IMG/VR virus record: IMGVR_UViG_3300028287_000013 | Span: 1 to 34,470 of that record | DNA length: 34,470 nucleotides | Origin: a virus | Reading direction: 5' to 3' (one strand) | Shown here: positions 32,601 through 34,470 of the stretch, one piece after another | Layout of the letters: each line of letters opens with the position of its first letter | How positions within the stretch are numbered: the stretch's first letter is position 1 | Position numbers and translations under genes: made by a program | Notes under the pieces: generated by a model | Database searches by the model: none | What the model saw: the letters and a program-made list of their open reading frames with translations, nothing else | Told to the model about the DNA's origin: nothing

Positions 32601-34163
32601 GAGGTGGCAGCACATAGAAAAAGATGGATTGCTTCACAAAAAAAAGGTAACCTTATAAATGATAATCGCAGGTTTCCTTTCTTTGACGAAACTAGTGATA
32701 TCTTTTCAGACTTAAGTAGAAAAGATCTTTCAGGGTCAATACGTGATGGCCTTAGTAAACAATTTGGTACTATTGGTAATACTTATAGAACTGGATATGG
32801 TCATAGAGGATTAGCTTATCAGACAAACTATTTAAACGATTATTTTAAAAACTACAGAGTGACACTACCAGATGGTTCAAATGTTCCATATGGAAAACTT
32901 GATGGAAGTGTGGAAATAGACCCATCTTCTTTTAATAGTTCAGATGAGGTTATGGAAGAGCTTAGGAGACTGGCACAAACAAGAATGGGTGATCAGTTTA
33001 ATAATGCATTTGAAAAAACTTCTAGAATAGATTTTGGAGACTTACTAAAAAATAAAAACCGTAATGGTGGTTGGTTATCTAAGTATGAGAACGGTGGTGT
33101 GATAGAAGATGATAGAGGACAATGGGCACACCCTGGAGAGGTAACTAAAATAAACTCCAATAATATAACGATGAAGGGTGTTAACTACCCTGTCCTTGGA
33201 ATATCTGACACTGGTGATACAAAGATGATGCAACCAGGTGTTGAGAATTACACATACGATGGTAGCTCTGTAACAGAGTATCCTATGGCACAGGATGGAC
33301 TTAAAACTAAAGTTCCAGATCCAACACCACAAATAAACTTTATGAAAGACTGGGCAAGCTCAGCTATGCATAATAAAATGTTAGATGCTAGTTCTAGCTC
33401 AGATAAATTTAAAAATAAAGTTAAGGGTGCAAGAACTAACTTTGATGATGTAACTATAGGTATGTTTGATGATCCAGGATACTTAGGACTATATAGTAAT
33501 AGTAACATAAGAATGAATCCATCTTTATTAGAAGAAGCTCCTATAGGAAATGGTTATAATAGCATCTTAACTCATGAGTTATCTCATTATACAGATGATG
33601 TAAACCCTTCAAGTTCTTATTTTAAAGGATATAATATTCCTTTATCTGATCAAAAATTAATTAAAGATTATTCAAAGAAAGGTATCAAGCGTGCAAAAGC
33701 AGAGGAAAAAGAACTTAATAAGTTATTAAAATCTGAAAACATGAAACCTAACAGTAAAGATGTAATTAAAGAAAGAGTCAAGCGTTTAAAATATTTAGGT
33801 AATCCAACTGAAACAAGATCAAGAATAAATGCTACAAGATATTTTTATGAAAATGATAAGAACTTTGGTAGGAGTAGTGAAAGAAACGCAGAAAAAAACT
33901 TACCTAGTATATTTGATTCAGAGGTAACTCCTGACATGATTAAAGTTATGCAAGAGAGTGGTCAGTATAAGCAGTTACAAGAATTATATACTGATGATCA
34001 AATACTAGAAATGTTTAATACCATATCAGATAACAGTAAGTCTTCTGACCCTTCTAACATGGCATATGCAAAAGAGGGAGAATCTTTGGTAGCCTTAGAT
34101 CAATTAACTAACTTTACGAACTATAACACACCACAACCAGGCGGCTGGTTAGACAAATACTAA
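29652..34163 (+). CDS. Large multidomain internal-virion-like protein (ART-like, IQSD region, zincin)
   Basis: The 1503-residue protein starts with KGLSAAKAKKILQDG and KPLTAKQKKYFGAIASG, an N-terminal signature common in phage internal proteins. A Gly/Ala-rich hydrophobic stretch (171-197) follows. Residues ~290-390 look ADP-ribosyltransferase-like: R293 in YYRGIG, T338 in YVTPRF, Glu382/383 in IPIEEVNLYK. Residues ~600-860 hold LTITQIQSDAFQ, ERYLQE and RIPTMETAAKVQGF, as in phage polyvalent proteins. A DDRGQWAHPGEV segment (1153-1164) is followed by a zincin motif HELSH (1308-1312), with Glu1387 as a possible third ligand. AQxG motifs at 84, 495, 879, 889 and 1213 punctuate the domains. In crAss-like phages large cargo proteins encoded after the muzzle gene are ejected into the host; this fits, though each domain call is tentative. 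Confidence 0.65.
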   Translation: MAKGLSAAKAKKILQDGYVKGKPLTAKQKKYFGAIASGGTPLKAMNGNWLDKFAMGGSLPGASGMMYSRNSGSSAMSPPNLTKAQDGTVEYGTPEYKKAYEEGTFADVPNQLDEVVMYSGVDYEKYPYYNDLSAEQRKYFKDDGPIGRGVRRAAYTKKGLAEDTYDVVNPIMYGMLGVAGGMMAGPSIATLGRAAAVPIGRALSYKPFGGPVSIGNTIDAVSAAYAAYNTPEAYDKFKENPSFDTGLDLGLTAMDMIPFSEIFTGGKNIKNLYNKGKNLFTNDLKPNPNMYYRGIGQSGLDDITESGLLRAKPADQIPFNGMGSKFDFAKRFNNLYVTPRFNVADQYGRGVVAEIPKDIADFSQRYKSSDWSMMTNNQIPIEEVNLYKKNFFGNYKPVNIPQPSLSSMPFSKPNIYPTSSPLPKYMEPYLSRRVYPFNKEQEVFESFLSTDRRLNNIDSKSLYYNQAGKRITKGEADNLLYPPEYQKNGGDVDKAQYGRLLKWGKDIYDGIRGVDNVVDVANTVRKTSKVVDNAWTVKPLPGLHLKSTMDNGAISKIIESKTGLINTEQALAIINKESGGAEKVALIRQQLGDNIPKKMDYNNFRTKTQESLIPLEVKINYDGNSEYGLENIGYDPWKIEHEALTISNRNQFGTGSSMHGNPDDTLGHVHFLKDADNPNTLTITQIQSDAFQGGKSTKETKEQLQKSLSLNKKHAEAQRKLHDLAVQDPNSRVWTYPDGQQLSNSMYNKVMDGQNNWNKMQQASIDNYSQKQLLGKNHEERYLQEIVNYAGANGNNKIRIPTMETAAKVQGFNDMQQNMGVLKKYKNQPKTIKKLYGQDVITVTDSKGNTWYEFDIPESFKSGKGEIKAFKEGGSTPKAQVGDSDVEKAQWGKLLKLAKKYGNKVYEMYKGTDEVVDAASTTGKLKYMDELSSKAKKDVYEQNYEALTKTDKETRNLGKPHIAQEEYGEGWKYSDQVDFNNPEEVAAHRKRWIASQKKGNLINDNRRFPFFDETSDIFSDLSRKDLSGSIRDGLSKQFGTIGNTYRTGYGHRGLAYQTNYLNDYFKNYRVTLPDGSNVPYGKLDGSVEIDPSSFNSSDEVMEELRRLAQTRMGDQFNNAFEKTSRIDFGDLLKNKNRNGGWLSKYENGGVIEDDRGQWAHPGEVTKINSNNITMKGVNYPVLGISDTGDTKMMQPGVENYTYDGSSVTEYPMAQDGLKTKVPDPTPQINFMKDWASSAMHNKMLDASSSSDKFKNKVKGARTNFDDVTIGMFDDPGYLGLYSNSNIRMNPSLLEEAPIGNGYNSILTHELSHYTDDVNPSSSYFKGYNIPLSDQKLIKDYSKKGIKRAKAEEKELNKLLKSENMKPNSKDVIKERVKRLKYLGNPTETRSRINATRYFYENDKNFGRSSERNAEKNLPSIFDSEVTPDMIKVMQESGQYKQLQELYTDDQILEMFNTISDNSKSSDPSNMAYAKEGESLVALDQLTNFTNYNTPQPGGWLDKY
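31122..31238 (+). repeat. Internal repeat copy A of multidomain protein
   Basis: It encodes residues 491-529 (DVDKAQYGRLLK, then VDNVVDVANTVRK). It matches copy B at 32304-32423 over about 38 positions with a small gap. It links the ART-like and IQSD regions. Confidence 0.6.
32304..32423 (+). repeat. Internal repeat copy B of multidomain protein
   Basis: It encodes residues 885-924 (DVEKAQWGKLLK, then TDEVVDAASTTGK), similar to copy A. It starts the segment after the IQSD region. The duplication marks a domain boundary. Confidence 0.6.
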
Positions 34164-34167
34164 TAAT

Positions 34168-34470
34168 ATGAAAGCTGAATTTTTAAAAATAGCAGGCGTT
34201 AAGTCTGAAGCAGAGTTTTACAAGAAGTTTCCTACAGAGGAAGCTTTTATGAAAAAGCATGGTAAAGCTGTAAAGAAATCTATAGTTAAGGCACAAGTTG
34301 GTCAGCTTATTCCCAACAAGCAAACTCCAACAGGTAATACTAATCCTACTCGTATAGACGAAGCATTTTTGTTTGATACAGTAGCTGGATTAACTGGTAA
34401 GAAGAACTATGAAGATACTATGAAAGATATGCAAGCTCAAGCTGCTATACAACCAGCACAGCAATCTGGT
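34168..34470 (+). CDS. Partial gene: related AQxG-bearing virion protein
   Basis: The frame starts with ATG 4 nt after the previous stop and is open to the window end (101 codons). The N-terminus is MKAEFLKIAGVKSEAEFYKK, followed by a PTEEAFMKKHGKAVKKS segment and KAQVGQLIP, which carries the same AQxG motif as the preceding protein. The tail is Gln/Ala-rich (DMQAQAAIQPAQQSG). Length and motif suggest a second cargo-type or internal virion protein. Function is unknown; the stop lies outside the window. Confidence 0.6.
   Translation, partial: MKAEFLKIAGVKSEAEFYKKFPTEEAFMKKHGKAVKKSIVKAQVGQLIPNKQTPTGNTNPTRIDEAFLFDTVAGLTGKKNYEDTMKDMQAQAAIQPAQQSG

Overview
The window is a continuous, all-forward-strand structural (virion) gene block of a tailed phage. 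It is AT-rich and densely packed, and its start codons are preceded by A-rich leaders with no clear Shine-Dalgarno sequence. Together with promoter-like TTTG / TAnnTTTA pairs, this points to a host in the Bacteroidota. Gene order and several protein signatures fit a crAss-like phage (order Crassvirales) with a podovirus-type virion: portal, scaffold-like protein, capsid protein, neck proteins, an HU/IHF-like protein, a P22 gp4-like tail tubular protein, a very large P22 gp10-like muzzle/stabilization protein, then large cargo-like proteins. This assignment comes from reading the sequence and was not tested by database search.

Region 1 (1-7370) is the head: the portal C-terminus (cut by the window edge), an acidic scaffold-like protein, the major capsid protein, two neck/ring-type proteins and an abundant-type virion protein ending in a Thr run. 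Strong intrinsic hairpins follow several of these genes. Region 2 (7371-18572) is a fibre/adhesin island: a 188-aa conserved protein, a 32-aa six-Cys mini-protein, a 951-aa adhesin with a von Willebrand A-type MIDAS, a 963-aa propeller-like fibre, a trypsin-like serine protease with a complete catalytic triad, a collar-type fibre, a Cys-rich coiled-coil protein, and a run of short proteins built on one ~70-aa module. Thr/Ser-rich linkers encoded by ACA/ACT repeats join the domains. The island ends at a strong terminator, followed by a 10-bp palindrome and a Bacteroidota-type promoter. Region 3 (18745-28764) is the neck/tail block: a metallophosphoesterase, a neck protein, the HU/IHF-like protein, the tail tubular protein and the 2190-aa muzzle protein, whose last ~600 residues are a fibre-like extension with the same Thr linkers. 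Region 4 (28777-34470) has another module-bearing fibre, a 1503-aa multidomain protein (ADP-ribosyltransferase-like region, an 'IQSD' polyvalent-type region, a zincin HELSH motif) and the start of a related protein.

The most notable features are: a ~70-aa module present six times (three stand-alone, three as fibre N-termini), which I read as a shared docking domain; a surface-recognition set combining a VWA adhesin, a serine protease and interchangeable fibre modules; and a large, probably ejected, multi-enzyme protein punctuated by a repeated AQxG motif that recurs in the next gene.
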